Numbered from the stretch's first letter, positions 1-10,808 are shown. The stretch is DNA of 64,000 bases from Streptacidiphilus sp. P02-A3a (GCF_014084105.1 NZ_CP048289.1:1559922-1623921); one strand, 5' to 3'. Numbers and translations: made by a program. Notes: generated by a model from the letters alone, not told the origin.

Positions 1-3000
1 GCTCGAACTGGTAGGTCAGCGGCAGCGTCAGCTCGCCCTGCTGCCAGACCGAGGGGTAGTCCCGCTCGGTGACCGCCTCGGCGTTGTCGTTGACCAGCAG
101 TTCGGGGGTGAACGTCAGCAGGTCGGGACGGGTGCGGTGGGTCGTCTTCCACCAGCTGTCGAAGTGCGCGCCGGAGACCACCTCGGCGCCGATCCGCTGG
201 TCGTAGAAGTCGAACAGCGTCTCCTCGTCCACCAGGATGTCGCGGCGGCGCGCGCGGTTCTCCAACTCCTCGACCTCGTCCAGGAGTTTGCGGTTGTCGT
301 GGAAGAAGCGGTGGTGCGTGCGCCACTCGCCCTCGACCAGGGCCCGGCGGATGAACAGCTCCCGGGACAGCTCCGGGTCGATGTTCCCGTAGCCGACCTT
401 CCGCTGCGCGACCAGGGTCACCCCGTACAGGGTGACCTTCTCGAACGCGACGACCTGGCCCCGGTCCTTCTCCCAGTGGGGTTCGCTGTAGCTGCGCTTG
501 ACCAGGTGCTGCGCCTGCTCCTCGATCCACTCCGGCTCGACCTTGGCGGCGATCCGCGCCCACAGCCGGGAGGTCTCGACCAGTTCGGCGGCGATCACCC
601 AGCGCGGCGTCTTCTTGCCGCGGCCCCCAGAAGCGAGCGCCGAGCCCGGGAAGATCGCGAACTTGGCGCCGCGGGCGCCGAAGTACTCCTGCTTCTCGGC
701 GTCCTTGAGGCCGATGTGCGACAACAGCCCGGCCAGCAGCGAGCGGTGCACGGCGTCGCCGTCGACCTCGTCGTTGGGGTGCCCGGCGTCGATGTCCAGC
801 GAGCGGGCGACCTGGCGCAGTTGCGCGTCGATGTCCTGCCACTCCCGTATGCGGAGGTAGTTGAGGAACTCCGACTTGCACATCCGGCGGAACTGGCTTG
901 AGGAGAGCTCTTTCTGACGATCCTTCAGGTGCCGCCAGAGGTTGAGGTAGGTGAGGAAGTCCGAGGTCGGGTCGGTGAACCGGGCGTGCAGCTGGTCGGC
1001 GTGCGCGCGCTTCTCCACCGGGCGCTCGCGCGGGTCCTGGATGGACAGCGCGGCGGCGATCACCATCACCTCGCGGACCACGCCGTGGCTCTGCGCCTCC
1101 AGCACCATCCGCGCCAGCCGCGGGTCCACCGGCAGCGCGGACAGCTGGCGGCCGACGGGGGTGAGCCGGTTGGTCCGCTCCGAGGTGTCCAGCGCGCCCA
1201 GCTCCTGGAGCAGGTCCACGCCGTCCTTGATGTTGCGGCGGTCCGGCGGCTCCAGGAACGGGAAGGCGCCGATGTCGCCCAGCCCGGCGGCGGTCATCTG
1301 CAGGATGACCGAGGCCAGGTTGGTGCGCAGGATCTCCGGGTCGGTGAACTCCGGGCGGGCGAGGAAGTCCTCCTCCGAGTACAGCCGGATGCAGATACCG
1401 TCCGAGGTGCGCCCGCAGCGGCCCTTGCGCTGGTTCGCGCTGGCCTGCGAGACCGCCTCGATCGGCAGCCGCTGCACCTTCGTGCGGTGGCTGTAGCGGG
1501 AGATCCGGGCGGTGCCGGGGTCGATCACGTAGCGGATGCCGGGGACGGTCAGCGAGGTCTCGGCGACGTTGGTGGCCAGCACGATCCGGCGGCCGTTGTG
1601 CTGCTGGAAGACCCGGTGCTGCTCGGCCGAGGACAGCCGCGCGTAGAGCGGGACGACCTCGGTGAACCGCAGGTTCTGCTTCTCCAGGGCGTCGGCGGTG
1701 TCCCGGATCTCGCGCTCGCCGGAGAGGAAGACCAGGATGTCGCCCTGGCCCTCGGCGCTGAGCTCGTCCACCGCGTCGCAGATCGCCTGCACCTGGTCGC
1801 GGTCGCGGTCGATGTCGTCCGGCGCGTCGGACTCGTCGTCGGCGGCCTCGTCCACCACCGGGCGGTAGCGGACCTCGACCGGGAAGGTGCGCCCGGACAC
1901 CTCGATGATCGGCGCGTCCTCGCCGCTGCGGGGATCGGCGAAGTGGCCGGCGAAGCGCTCCGGGTCGATGGTGGCGGAGGTGATCACCAGCTTCAGGTCG
2001 GGGCGCTTGGGCAGCAGCTGCTTGAGGTAGCCGAGGATGAAGTCGATGTTGAGGCTGCGCTCGTGCGCCTCGTCGATGATCAGCGTGTCGTACTGGCGCA
2101 GCAGCCGGTCGTTCTGGATCTCGGCCAGCAGGATGCCGTCGGTCATCACCTTGACGGCGGTGTCCGGACCGACCTGGTCGGTGAAGCGGACCTTCCAGCC
2201 GACGGTCGAGCCCAGCTCGGTGCCCAGCTCCTCGGCGACCCGCTCGGCCACGGTGCGGGCGGCGATCCGGCGCGGCTGGGTGTGGCCGATCAGGCCGCGT
2301 ACGCCGCGCCCGAGCTCCAGGCAGATCTTCGGGATCTGGGTGGTCTTCCCGGAGCCGGTCTCACCGGCGATGATCACCACCTGGTGGTCCCGGATCGCGG
2401 CCAGGATGTCCTCGCGGCGGGCGCTGACCGGCAGCGACTCCGGGTAGACCGGGGTCGGGATGGACGCGCGCCGGTTGGCCAGGCGCAGCTCGGCCGCCTC
2501 GATCTCACCGGTGACGGCGGCCAGCTGGCGCTCGCGCTTCTCCGGTTCGCGGACCTTGCGCAGGCCCTCCAGGCGGCGCCCGAGGCGCTCCTCGTCGCGC
2601 AGCGTGAGCGCGGGCAGCCGGGCGGCCAGCTCGCCGAGCGCGGGGGCGGGGCCGGCGCCGACCGCGCCGGGACTGGTCGGCTCGGTTCCGAGCTCCGATC
2701 CGGGCTCGGTCCCGGGCTCGGTCCCGGGCTGGGTTCCGGGCTGGGTTCCGGGCTCGGTTCCGGTCTCAGCCGTCGTCCTGGGGGTGGTGCGGTCCGGGCC
2801 GGAGCGGGCTCGGGCCCGGCGCGGGGAGCGGGTGCGGGGGGCGTCGCCCTCGGCCTCGGCGGGCCGGTCGGTGCGGCGGGCGCGGGCGGTGCGGTTGCCG
2901 GACCGGGCGGCGGCCTCGTCGCGGGCGGTGGTGCCCGGGTCCGGTGCGGCCTCGGCGTCGGGGCCCGGTACGGCGCCGGATGCCGCGTCCGGGGCAGCGT

Positions 3001-3187
3001 CGAGCCCGGGCGCGGCGTCCGGGCTGGTGGGGCCGGGGCGTGCGTCCGGGCGCGGGCCGCGCGGGCGGCGGCTGCGGTTGCGGGTGCCGCGAGGCGGCCG
3101 CGCGGCGTCGTCGGCGCTGGTGGGGCTGGGGCCGGACGACTCGGCGGCGGGCTGGACTGCGGCGGTGGAGCTCTGCGGGATACCCAT
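1..3187 (-). CDS. hrpA: ATP-dependent RNA helicase HrpA (3' end cut off)
   Basis: DEAH-box RNA helicase, expected to unwind RNA with ATP in the cytoplasm. The reverse-strand frame from the ATG at 3187 has a disordered, Arg/Pro/Ala-rich N-terminus of about 230 residues. Walker A GETGSGKTT is near residue 272, DEAH near 369 and SAT near 403. The second RecA domain, winged-helix/ratchet region and HrpA C-terminal part (ending ...LPLTYQFE at base 1) follow. The C-terminus lies outside the window; complete HrpA proteins are about 1300 residues. The N-terminal tail contains a run of GTEP/GTQP-type tetrapeptides around 2690-2765, from a 12-base direct repeat that is probably slippage-prone. Helicase assignment is firm; the exact RNA substrate is unknown. 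Confidence 0.95.
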   Translation of the reverse strand, partial: MGIPQSSTAAVQPAAESSGPSPTSADDAARPPRGTRNRSRRPRGPRPDARPGPTSPDAAPGLDAAPDAASGAVPGPDAEAAPDPGTTARDEAAARSGNRTARARRTDRPAEAEGDAPRTRSPRRARARSGPDRTTPRTTAETGTEPGTQPGTQPGTEPGTEPGSELGTEPTSPGAVGAGPAPALGELAARLPALTLRDEERLGRRLEGLRKVREPEKRERQLAAVTGEIEAAELRLANRRASIPTPVYPESLPVSARREDILAAIRDHQVVIIAGETGSGKTTQIPKICLELGRGVRGLIGHTQPRRIAARTVAERVAEELGTELGSTVGWKVRFTDQVGPDTAVKVMTDGILLAEIQNDRLLRQYDTLIIDEAHERSLNIDFILGYLKQLLPKRPDLKLVITSATIDPERFAGHFADPRSGEDAPIIEVSGRTFPVEVRYRPVVDEAADDESDAPDDIDRDRDQVQAICDAVDELSAEGQGDILVFLSGEREIRDTADALEKQNLRFTEVVPLYARLSSAEQHRVFQQHNGRRIVLATNVAETSLTVPGIRYVIDPGTARISRYSHRTKVQRLPIEAVSQASANQRKGRCGRTSDGICIRLYSEEDFLARPEFTDPEILRTNLASVILQMTAAGLGDIGAFPFLEPPDRRNIKDGVDLLQELGALDTSERTNRLTPVGRQLSALPVDPRLARMVLEAQSHGVVREVMVIAAALSIQDPRERPVEKRAHADQLHARFTDPTSDFLTYLNLWRHLKDRQKELSSSQFRRMCKSEFLNYLRIREWQDIDAQLRQVARSLDIDAGHPNDEVDGDAVHRSLLAGLLSHIGLKDAEKQEYFGARGAKFAIFPGSALASGGRGKKTPRWVIAAELVETSRLWARIAAKVEPEWIEEQAQHLVKRSYSEPHWEKDRGQVVAFEKVTLYGVTLVAQRKVGYGNIDPELSRELFIRRALVEGEWRTHHRFFHDNRKLLDEVEELENRARRRDILVDEETLFDFYDQRIGAEVVSGAHFDSWWKTTHRTRPDLLTFTPELLVNDNAEAVTERDYPSVWQQGELTLPLTYQFE

Positions 3188-3217
3188 TGCGCCCCCAAGC
3201 CTACGCAAGCTTCCCCC

Positions 3218-3703
3218 TCACCTGTCGAGCCGATATCGGTGCAGCCCGTCCAGGTCGTCCCGGCGGGTGAAGCCGGCCCGCTGGAGAACCCGCTGGGAGG
3301 CGGTGTTCTCCGGGTAGGTGCTGGCGGTGACCGAGCGTACGGCGGGGTGGGTGAAGGCGAACCCGGCGAGCGCCAGCAGGGTCTCGGTGGCGTAGCCGAG
3401 CCCCCGGGCCGCCGGGGCCAGTTCGTAGCCGACCTCGACCGAGCCGTGGACGTCCGGCGGCGCGTGGAAGCCGGTGCCGCCGACGGCCAGCTGGTCCGCC
3501 TCGCGGACGATCACGTACAGGCCCCAGGGCGGCCGGTGCCAGCCGACGTCGTCGGCCCGCTCGACGATCCCGGCCAGGTCCCTGGTCCCGCCGCCGGGAC
3601 CGCCCCCGAGCCAGCGCCAGCCGCCGTCGCCGCCGTGCGCGAGTCGGCGCGCGTCGGCGGGCGAGGCGGGGTGCAGCCGCAGGCGCTGGGTGGGAATCAC
3701 CAC
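3218..3703 (-). CDS. GNAT family N-acetyltransferase (RimJ/RimL-like)
   Basis: Predicted acetyl-CoA-dependent N-acetyltransferase of 161 residues, the usual length for the family. It begins IPTQRLRLHPASPADARRL, the typical RimJ-like first strand. It has the acetyl-CoA loop region ELAPAARGLGYATETL near residues 93-108 and the late motif PENTASQRVLQRAGF. Two consecutive GTG codons (3703, 3700) can start it; neither has a strong ribosome site. It lies 30 bases downstream of the hrpA start on the same strand. The substrate (ribosomal protein, small molecule or drug) cannot be read from sequence. Confidence 0.88.
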   Translation of the reverse strand: MVIPTQRLRLHPASPADARRLAHGGDGGWRWLGGGPGGGTRDLAGIVERADDVGWHRPPWGLYVIVREADQLAVGGTGFHAPPDVHGSVEVGYELAPAARGLGYATETLLALAGFAFTHPAVRSVTASTYPENTASQRVLQRAGFTRRDDLDGLHRYRLDR

Positions 3704-3729
3704 CGCAGTATCCCGCCCGGCGGTCCCGG

Positions 3730-4710
3730 TCAGTCGCCGGAGACCCTGAGCAGCAGCTTGCCGGTGCTGCTGCGGCTCTCGATCAGCCGGTGCGCGTCGG
3801 CGGCCCGCTCCAGCGGGAACTCGGCGGTCACCGGCAGCTGGATGTCCCAGGTGGCGGCCAGTTCGAAGGCGGCGGCGGTGAGCTCCCGCAGCCGGTCCGG
3901 GGCCAGCGCGGCGGTGCTCAGGATGCTGAACGAGGCCACTGACAGGGCCCGCTCCTGGAGTTCGGCCACCCCCGCGCCCCAGGCCGGGGCGCCACCGGCG
4001 TTGCCGAAGGAGACCAGGCGGCCGTAGCGGGCCAGGGAGTCCAGGCTGCGCTGCCAGGTGTCGCCGCCGACCGAGTCGAGCGCCAGGTCGACGCCCCGCC
4101 CGCCGGTGGCCGCGGCGAGCCGCTGGTCCCAGCCGTCGCCGACGAACACCTCGTCGTAGCCGAACTCCTTGGCGTACGCGGCCTTGTCCGGGTGCGAGAC
4201 CACGCCGTAGACCTTGGCCGCCCCGGCCAGCCGGGCGACCTGGCCGAGCACCGTGCCGACACCCCCGGCCGCCCCCTGGACCAGTACGGACTCCTGCGGC
4301 AGCAGCCGTCCGACCGGGTGGATCAGCGCGTAGGCGGTGGGCAGCACGGCCGTCAGGGTGGCGGCGGCCCGCAGCTCCAGCTCGTCGGGCAGGGCGAAGG
4401 CGCGGTCGGCCGACACCCGGACCACCTCCGCGTAGCCGCCGCGGTCGAGGAAGGCGGCGACCCGCCGGCCGACCTGGAAACCGGTCACCCCCGCGCCCAC
4501 GGCGCGGATCCGGCCGGAGACCTCGACCCCGGGCACGAACGGCAGCCCGGTGACCCGGTAACCGACGGAGCGGGCCTTGACCTCGGCGAAGTTGACGCCC
4601 GCGTAGGCCACGTCGATGGTGACCTCACCCGCCTCGGGCAGCGGCTCGGGAATGTCGAGCAGCCGCAGTACCTCCGGTGCGCCGAGTTCCGAAACGACGA
4701 CTGCACGCAT
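3730..4710 (-). CDS. Zinc-independent medium-chain dehydrogenase, NADPH:quinone reductase-like
   Basis: A 326-residue MDR-superfamily oxidoreductase. Residues 1-110 form the GroES-like domain (MRAVVVSELGAPEVLRL...). The Rossmann loop reads VQGAAGGVGTVLGQVA near residue 145, and the tail ELPVTAEFPLERAADAHRLIES...GKLLLRV is typical of QOR-like enzymes. The catalytic-zinc ligands of alcohol dehydrogenases are absent, so NADPH-dependent reduction of a quinone or enone is likely. It lies 26 bases upstream of the GNAT gene on the same strand. The region before its ATG carries several inverted repeats (4728-4780), suggesting its own repressor-controlled promoter. Confidence 0.9.
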   Translation of the reverse strand: MRAVVVSELGAPEVLRLLDIPEPLPEAGEVTIDVAYAGVNFAEVKARSVGYRVTGLPFVPGVEVSGRIRAVGAGVTGFQVGRRVAAFLDRGGYAEVVRVSADRAFALPDELELRAAATLTAVLPTAYALIHPVGRLLPQESVLVQGAAGGVGTVLGQVARLAGAAKVYGVVSHPDKAAYAKEFGYDEVFVGDGWDQRLAAATGGRGVDLALDSVGGDTWQRSLDSLARYGRLVSFGNAGGAPAWGAGVAELQERALSVASFSILSTAALAPDRLRELTAAAFELAATWDIQLPVTAEFPLERAADAHRLIESRSSTGKLLLRVSGD

Positions 4711-4727
4711 GGCCGACCCCCAGTGAT

Positions 4728-4780
4728 GTGTTCAATGATCTGCGAACACTTCCTAGTGTATGGATTTCATCGAACACTTC
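4728..4780 (-). promoter_or_regulatory. Operator-like inverted repeats upstream of the MDR reductase
   Basis: Three nested signals are visible: GTGTTC-N10-GAACAC at 4728-4749, ACACT-TCCT-AGTGT at 4746-4759, and GAACACTTC present directly twice (4744-4752 and 4772-4780). This AT-richer block sits 18-70 bases before the reductase ATG and is not coding. It looks like a binding site for a dimeric repressor (MarR/HxlR/TetR type); no cognate regulator gene is adjacent. Confidence 0.5.
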
Positions 4781-4795
4781 AAGTCGGTTCCGCGG

Positions 4796-6550
4796 TCAGT
4801 CCTCCTCGGTGTCCTCGCCGTCCTCCTCCGTGCCCTCCTTGGCGTCCTGGTAACTCGCCGCCACATGGGTGTCCAGCGGGAAGCGGACCGGCGTGTCGCC
4901 GAAGACCAGTCGTCGGGCCTCCTCCCCGGCGGCGGCCACCGCCTCCCGTACCGCGTCGGCGAGTTGCGCCGGGGTGTGCACCACGACCTCGTCGTGCTGG
5001 AAGAAGACCAGGCGCGGCCGGTCGCCCGGGACGCTGGTCGGCAGCTGCGCCAGCCGCCGCCGCAGCGCCGCGATCAGCGCCAGCGCCCAGTCCGCCGCGC
5101 TGGCCTGGATCACGAAGTTGCGGGTGAAGCGCCCGCGCGAGCGGGTGTCGCGGGCCGCGTCCTCGGCCGAGCCGCCGGAGGCGCCCTCGGTCAGGTCCAG
5201 CCACCCGAGGGACGGCGGCGGGCACACCCGCCCCAGCCGCGAGTGGACCACCCCGCCCGCCTCGCCGGTCCGCGCCGCCGCCTCGACCAACCCCATGGCC
5301 TGCGGGAACCGCCGCCGCAGCACGGCCACCAGCTGCCCGGTCTCGCCGCTGGTCTGCCCGTACATCGCGCCCAGCAGGCCCAGCTTGGCCCGGGCCCGGT
5401 CACCGCCGAAGGCGTCCGCCGCCAGCCCGGCGTACAGGTCGCCCTGCGCGCCCGCGCGGATCATGCCCGGGTCGCCCGACATCGCCGCCAGCACCCGGGG
5501 CTCCAGCTGGCCCGCGTCCGCGACCACCAGCAGCCAGCCCGGGTCGGCCAGCGCCGCGCCGCGCATGATCCGGGGGATCTGCAGCGCCCCGCCGCCCCGG
5601 CTCGCCCAGCGTCCGGACACCACGCCGCCGACCACGTACTCCGGACGGAAGCGGCCGTCCCGCACCCAGGCGTCGCGCCAGGCCCAGCCGTGCGCGGCGT
5701 GGATCCGCGACAGCTCCTTGTAGCTCAGCAGCAGCGGCGCGGCCGGGTGGTCCACCGCGCGCAGCACCCAGTTGCGGGTCGAGCTCAGGCTGATGCCCTG
5801 CTCGGCGAAGGCCCGCAGCACTTGCGCCGGGGAGTCCGGGTTCAGCGGACGTCCGCCGAGGGCCTGCTGTAGCTCCGCCGCCAGCGCGGCCAGCTTCACG
5901 GGCTGCGCGCCACCGCGCGGCCGGGGGCCGAGCAGGTCGACCAGCAGCCGGTCATGGGCCTGCGCGCTCCACGGCAGGCCGTCGTACCCCATCTCGGCGG
6001 CTACCAGGCCGCCGGCCGACTCGGCGGCGCAGAGCAGCCTGGTCCGCGCGGGCTCGGCGGCGGAGGCGATCCGGCGCTGCTGCTCGGCGTGGACGGCGAC
6101 CAGGGCGGCCAGCGGATCGGTGCCGGGTGGGAGGCGGCTGCGGTCGGGGGCGAACAGGGAGTCCTGGTCGCTGTCGCCGCCCGGGCCCTCCGGCAGGTCC
6201 GGCGGGACCTGTCGGCCGTGCAGCCGGGCCCAGGCCGCGCCCAGCGAGCGCGGCTGGCCGTAGCGGTCCTCCAGGCCCAGCAGCAGCGGCTCCACCAGCT
6301 TCACGTCATGGCAGCGGCCGAGGCGGCCCTCCGGCAGCTGGGGCAGCAGCCGCGGGTACACCTCCTCGGTCGCGGCCCAGACCCAGCGGGGGGCCGCGGC
6401 GGCCTCCCAGTCGGCCATGGCGGCGGCCAGGTCGCGCACCCGCAGCGGCTGGTCCAGCGGCTCGCCGCTCTCGGCGAGCGGCTGGAGCCGACCGCCGTGG
6501 CCGTCCTGGTCCGCCGCGACCGCGACCCGCGGCGCTGTCTGGCCTGCCAC
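4796..6550 (-). CDS. Bifunctional 3'-5' exonuclease/DNA polymerase-like protein (family A)
   Basis: DNA polymerase I-related protein of 584 residues without the 5'-3' exonuclease domain, a form common in actinomycetes beside the full-length polA. The first third corresponds to the weakly conserved 3'-5' exonuclease fold. The polymerase part shows motif A as VVADAGQLEPRVLA, motif B as RAKLGLLGAMYGQTSG and motif C as FFQHDEVVVH. GTG at 6550 is chosen because GGAGG lies eight bases before it and the family starts just before VAVAADQDGHGG. An upstream frame extending to 6673 runs through tandem repeats and is not believed. The C-terminal tail is Glu/Asp-rich. Motif A is altered from DYSQIELR, so full polymerase activity is not certain. 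Confidence 0.85.
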   Translation of the reverse strand: MAGQTAPRVAVAADQDGHGGRLQPLAESGEPLDQPLRVRDLAAAMADWEAAAAPRWVWAATEEVYPRLLPQLPEGRLGRCHDVKLVEPLLLGLEDRYGQPRSLGAAWARLHGRQVPPDLPEGPGGDSDQDSLFAPDRSRLPPGTDPLAALVAVHAEQQRRIASAAEPARTRLLCAAESAGGLVAAEMGYDGLPWSAQAHDRLLVDLLGPRPRGGAQPVKLAALAAELQQALGGRPLNPDSPAQVLRAFAEQGISLSSTRNWVLRAVDHPAAPLLLSYKELSRIHAAHGWAWRDAWVRDGRFRPEYVVGGVVSGRWASRGGGALQIPRIMRGAALADPGWLLVVADAGQLEPRVLAAMSGDPGMIRAGAQGDLYAGLAADAFGGDRARAKLGLLGAMYGQTSGETGQLVAVLRRRFPQAMGLVEAAARTGEAGGVVHSRLGRVCPPPSLGWLDLTEGASGGSAEDAARDTRSRGRFTRNFVIQASAADWALALIAALRRRLAQLPTSVPGDRPRLVFFQHDEVVVHTPAQLADAVREAVAAAGEEARRLVFGDTPVRFPLDTHVAASYQDAKEGTEEDGEDTEED

Positions 6551-6572
6551 GCCTGCTGCCTCCGTGGTCCCC

Positions 6573-6647
6573 GTCGGTGCTGTTCTGTCGGTGCTGTTCT
6601 GTCGGTGCTGTTCTGTCGGTGCTGTGCTGTGCGGTCGGTGCTGTGCC
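6573..6647. repeat. 14-bp tandem repeat (four units plus one displaced copy)
   Basis: The unit GTCGGTGCTGTTCT occurs head to tail at 6573, 6587, 6601 and (variant) 6615. A fifth variant follows a 5-base interruption at 6634. The array sits between the divergent polymerase-like gene (start 6550) and the EamA gene (start 6773), so it would lie in the 5' leader or promoter of the polymerase-like gene. Confidence 0.85.
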
Positions 6648-6772
6648 GTCCCGCCCGCTGCGGAACGTATCACCGGGCACTGACAACGCCGGGGAGCGGC
6701 CGCTGCGGGCGGCCACGTCCGGATGGTGGAAAGCCGGACGGCGGGGCGCGGCCGGGGCCGAGGATGGATGGC

Positions 6773-7792
6773 ATGACTCCTTCACCTTCGGCGGCCTCCC
6801 GCGCCGCCGCCGCGAATCCGGCGGCGCGTCTGTGGCGGACCGACCTGCCGGTGGTCGCGGTCGCCGTGGTCTGGGGGTCCAGCTACCTCGCGACCAAGGA
6901 CATCGCCACCGAGGCCGACGTGGTCCCGCTGCTGGTGCTGCGCTTCGGCGTGGCGCTGCTGCCCATGGGCCTGCTGGTCGCCCGGCGGCTGCGGCGGCTG
7001 AGCGCGGCGGAGGTCGGCGGCGGGGCGGTGCTGGGGGTGGTCCTGGCCGTGATCCTGCTGCTGGAGACCTACGGGGTGGTGCACACCTCGGCCACCAACG
7101 CCGGTCTGATCATCAGCCTGACGATGGTCTTCACCCCGCTCACCGAAGGCCTGCTGAACCGGACCCGGCCCTCCCGCGCCTTCATGGCCGCCGCCGCGCT
7201 GTCCGTCCTCGGCGTCGCCCTGCTCACCGAGGGGGCGGGCTTCCACCGGCCGAGCGGCGGCGACCTGCTGGTGCTCGGCGCCGCCGCCGTCCGGGCGCTG
7301 CACGTGGTGGTGATGCACCGGATGCGCGCGGTGCGGCGGACCGACGGCGGGGCGCTGACCTTTGTCCAGCTGGCCGTGTCACTGCTGGTGTTCGCGCTGG
7401 GCAACGCCTTCGTCGGGACCGCGCCGTGGCGGCTCGCCGGGTCCTTCGACCCGGGACAGTGGACCGACCTGCTCTACCTCGGGCTGATGTGCACGGTGTT
7501 CGCGTTCTTCGTGCAGATGTGGGCGGTCCGCCGGACCTCGCCGTCTCGGGTCAGCCTGCTGCTCGGGACGGAGCCGCTGTGGGCGGCGGTCATCGGCGTG
7601 CTGATCGGCGGCGACCGGCTCGGGCTGCTCGGCGCGCTGGGCGCGGTGCTGGTGCTGGCCGGTACCACCTGGGGCCGGACCGCCGCCACGCCGCGCGCCC
7701 CCGCCGGTGAGCGGCCGCACCCCGCCGAGCCGCCCGCCGCGGTCGGCGCGGCGGCGGGCACATCGGTGGGGGCGTCCGGCGCGGAGCCGTGA
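6773..7792 (+). CDS. EamA family (DMT superfamily) transporter
   Basis: Integral membrane protein of 339 residues with about ten hydrophobic segments in two EamA halves (approximately 20-150 and 160-295), consistent with a drug/metabolite exporter. The first helix reads VVAVAVVWGSSYLATKDIA, a classic EamA start. The last 40 residues are an Ala/Pro/Gly-rich cytoplasmic tail. ATG at 6773 is favoured over ATG at 6764 because GAGG at 6760-6763 is correctly spaced only for the former. It diverges from the polymerase-like gene. The substrate is unknown. Confidence 0.9.
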   Translation: MTPSPSAASRAAAANPAARLWRTDLPVVAVAVVWGSSYLATKDIATEADVVPLLVLRFGVALLPMGLLVARRLRRLSAAEVGGGAVLGVVLAVILLLETYGVVHTSATNAGLIISLTMVFTPLTEGLLNRTRPSRAFMAAAALSVLGVALLTEGAGFHRPSGGDLLVLGAAAVRALHVVVMHRMRAVRRTDGGALTFVQLAVSLLVFALGNAFVGTAPWRLAGSFDPGQWTDLLYLGLMCTVFAFFVQMWAVRRTSPSRVSLLLGTEPLWAAVIGVLIGGDRLGLLGALGAVLVLAGTTWGRTAATPRAPAGERPHPAEPPAAVGAAAGTSVGASGAEP

Positions 7793-7857
7793 GCGGAGGT
7801 CAGTCCGTCAGCCGTACCGGCATCGGCCCCCGCGCCCCGGGCCGGTCAGCGGGCCGG

Positions 7858-8502
7858 TCAGCGGGCGGGGGAGAGGCCCAGGCCGTTACCGGGGGCGGGG
7901 GCACGGCGGACGATGACGTAGCCGCGCGGCGCGGACAGCCGGAGCCAGGCCGGGTGCCGGTGCACCGCGACGTGGTCGGACTGCTGGAGCAGGCCGACCA
8001 GTTGGGCCGCGTGCAGGGCGCGCAGGGTGAGGCCGGAGGGGTCGACCTGGCGGGACCAGATCGACTCGGCGAGGGCGTCCTGGTCGTCGGTCTCCCGGCG
8101 GAACTCGGTCACCGCGGCGCTCACCGCGGCCCGCAGCGGCGCGGTGGGCAGGTCGCGCAGGTGCTCCCAGCCGCCGCGCGGCGGCAGCAGCCCGGCCCAG
8201 GACGGGCCGGTGATCGCGGGCGGCAGCTCCAGCTCCGAGCCGCTGCCGACGGCCTCCAGCAGCTGACCGGCGGACAGGGTCACGTCCACCGGGGCGGCGG
8301 CGCCGGTCGGCTCCGCCGCCAGCCGGGCGGTGCGGACCGCGAGCGGGCCGCTGTCGCCGAGCGGCAGCCGGGCGAACAGCGCCAGGCCGAGGTTCGCGGT
8401 CTGCAGCCGCACCGCCGCGCCCTTGTCGAACCGGAGCAGCCGGGTGAGGAAGGCACCCAGGTCCGCGGCCTCCCGGGGGTCGGCCAGGTGCACTGCCGTC
8501 AC
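7858..8502 (-). CDS. Conserved actinobacterial hypothetical protein
   Basis: A 214-residue soluble protein with no motif I can name. It begins MTAVHLADPREAADLGAFLTRLLR and ends in APRGYVIVRRAP. No signal peptide or membrane helix is seen. Its ATG overlaps the stop of the upstream thioesterase gene (ATGA, 8499-8502), so the two are translationally coupled and probably act together. The downstream gap to the convergent EamA gene holds two copies of GGGCCGGTCAGC. The function cannot be assigned. Confidence 0.8.
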   Translation of the reverse strand: MTAVHLADPREAADLGAFLTRLLRFDKGAAVRLQTANLGLALFARLPLGDSGPLAVRTARLAAEPTGAAAPVDVTLSAGQLLEAVGSGSELELPPAITGPSWAGLLPPRGGWEHLRDLPTAPLRAAVSAAVTEFRRETDDQDALAESIWSRQVDPSGLTLRALHAAQLVGLLQQSDHVAVHRHPAWLRLSAPRGYVIVRRAPAPGNGLGLSPAR

Positions 8503-8921
8503 GCCGCGACCGGTGCCTTCTCGACGTAGTCGGCCAGGAACGCGCGCTCGCTGTCGCTCAGTCGGCGCGGCCGGGCCGCCGCCAGGTCGTAGGGGACGAC
8601 CACGGTCGAGGCGCGGACGTAGACGGTCTCCTCGTCCTTGATCTCGTAGGCGACCGTGAACGAGGCGTAGCCCAGCCGGGTCAGCCAGGTCTCGATGGTG
8701 ACCGGGGCCGGCCGGTAGACCAGCGGGCGCAGGTAGTCGATCTCGTGGCGGGCCACCACCGACCCCTCGGCGAACGCCTTCTCACCGGCGGCACCGGCGT
8801 TGGTGAAGGTCAGGTCGATCCGGGCCTCCTCCAGGTAGCGCAGGAAGACCACGTTGTTGACATGCCCGAAGGCGTCCATGTCGGACCAGCGCAGGGGACA
8901 GGCGTATATGTGGCGGGCCAC
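8499..8921 (-). CDS. Acyl-CoA thioesterase, 4HBT hotdog fold
   Basis: A 140-residue hotdog-fold thioesterase of the 4-hydroxybenzoyl-CoA thioesterase/YbgC type. Residues 9-25 (LRWSDMDAFGHVNNVVF) contain the signature with catalytic Asp in WSDMDAFGHVNN. This is followed by the helix LEEAR and strands ending in TVVVPYDL. It should hydrolyse acyl-CoA thioesters in the cytoplasm; the chain-length preference is not visible. It is the first gene of a two-gene unit with the hypothetical protein at 7858-8502, downstream of ettA. Confidence 0.92.
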   Translation of the reverse strand: MARHIYACPLRWSDMDAFGHVNNVVFLRYLEEARIDLTFTNAGAAGEKAFAEGSVVARHEIDYLRPLVYRPAPVTIETWLTRLGYASFTVAYEIKDEETVYVRASTVVVPYDLAAARPRRLSDSERAFLADYVEKAPVAA

Positions 8922-9035
8922 TGAGTTCTCCGGAGGGGGCTGGGTGCCGGGGCAGGTCGGTCGCCTGCGGCACGGGTGTGCCGCAGGGTGGCCAAGCCTG
9001 CCCCGGTGGTGTTGCGGACAGGTGTCGCGGGCTGC

Positions 9036-10699
<1,664 letters not shown>

Positions 10700-10808
10700 G
10701 ATGAACCGTCCGGCGTCGTTGGGGGGTGGCTACAGCCTTCCATTGTGCCGCACCGGGAGCGGACTCCGGGCAGGGCGGTCAGTCGGCGGACCAGCGGGCG
10801 GCCCGCGG

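Noticed and set aside
929-4027. A 1032-codon forward frame over hrpA and the GNAT gene
   Set aside because: Shadow of the reverse-strand hrpA, which shows all helicase motifs; the forward translation is low-complexity Gly/Arg/Val.
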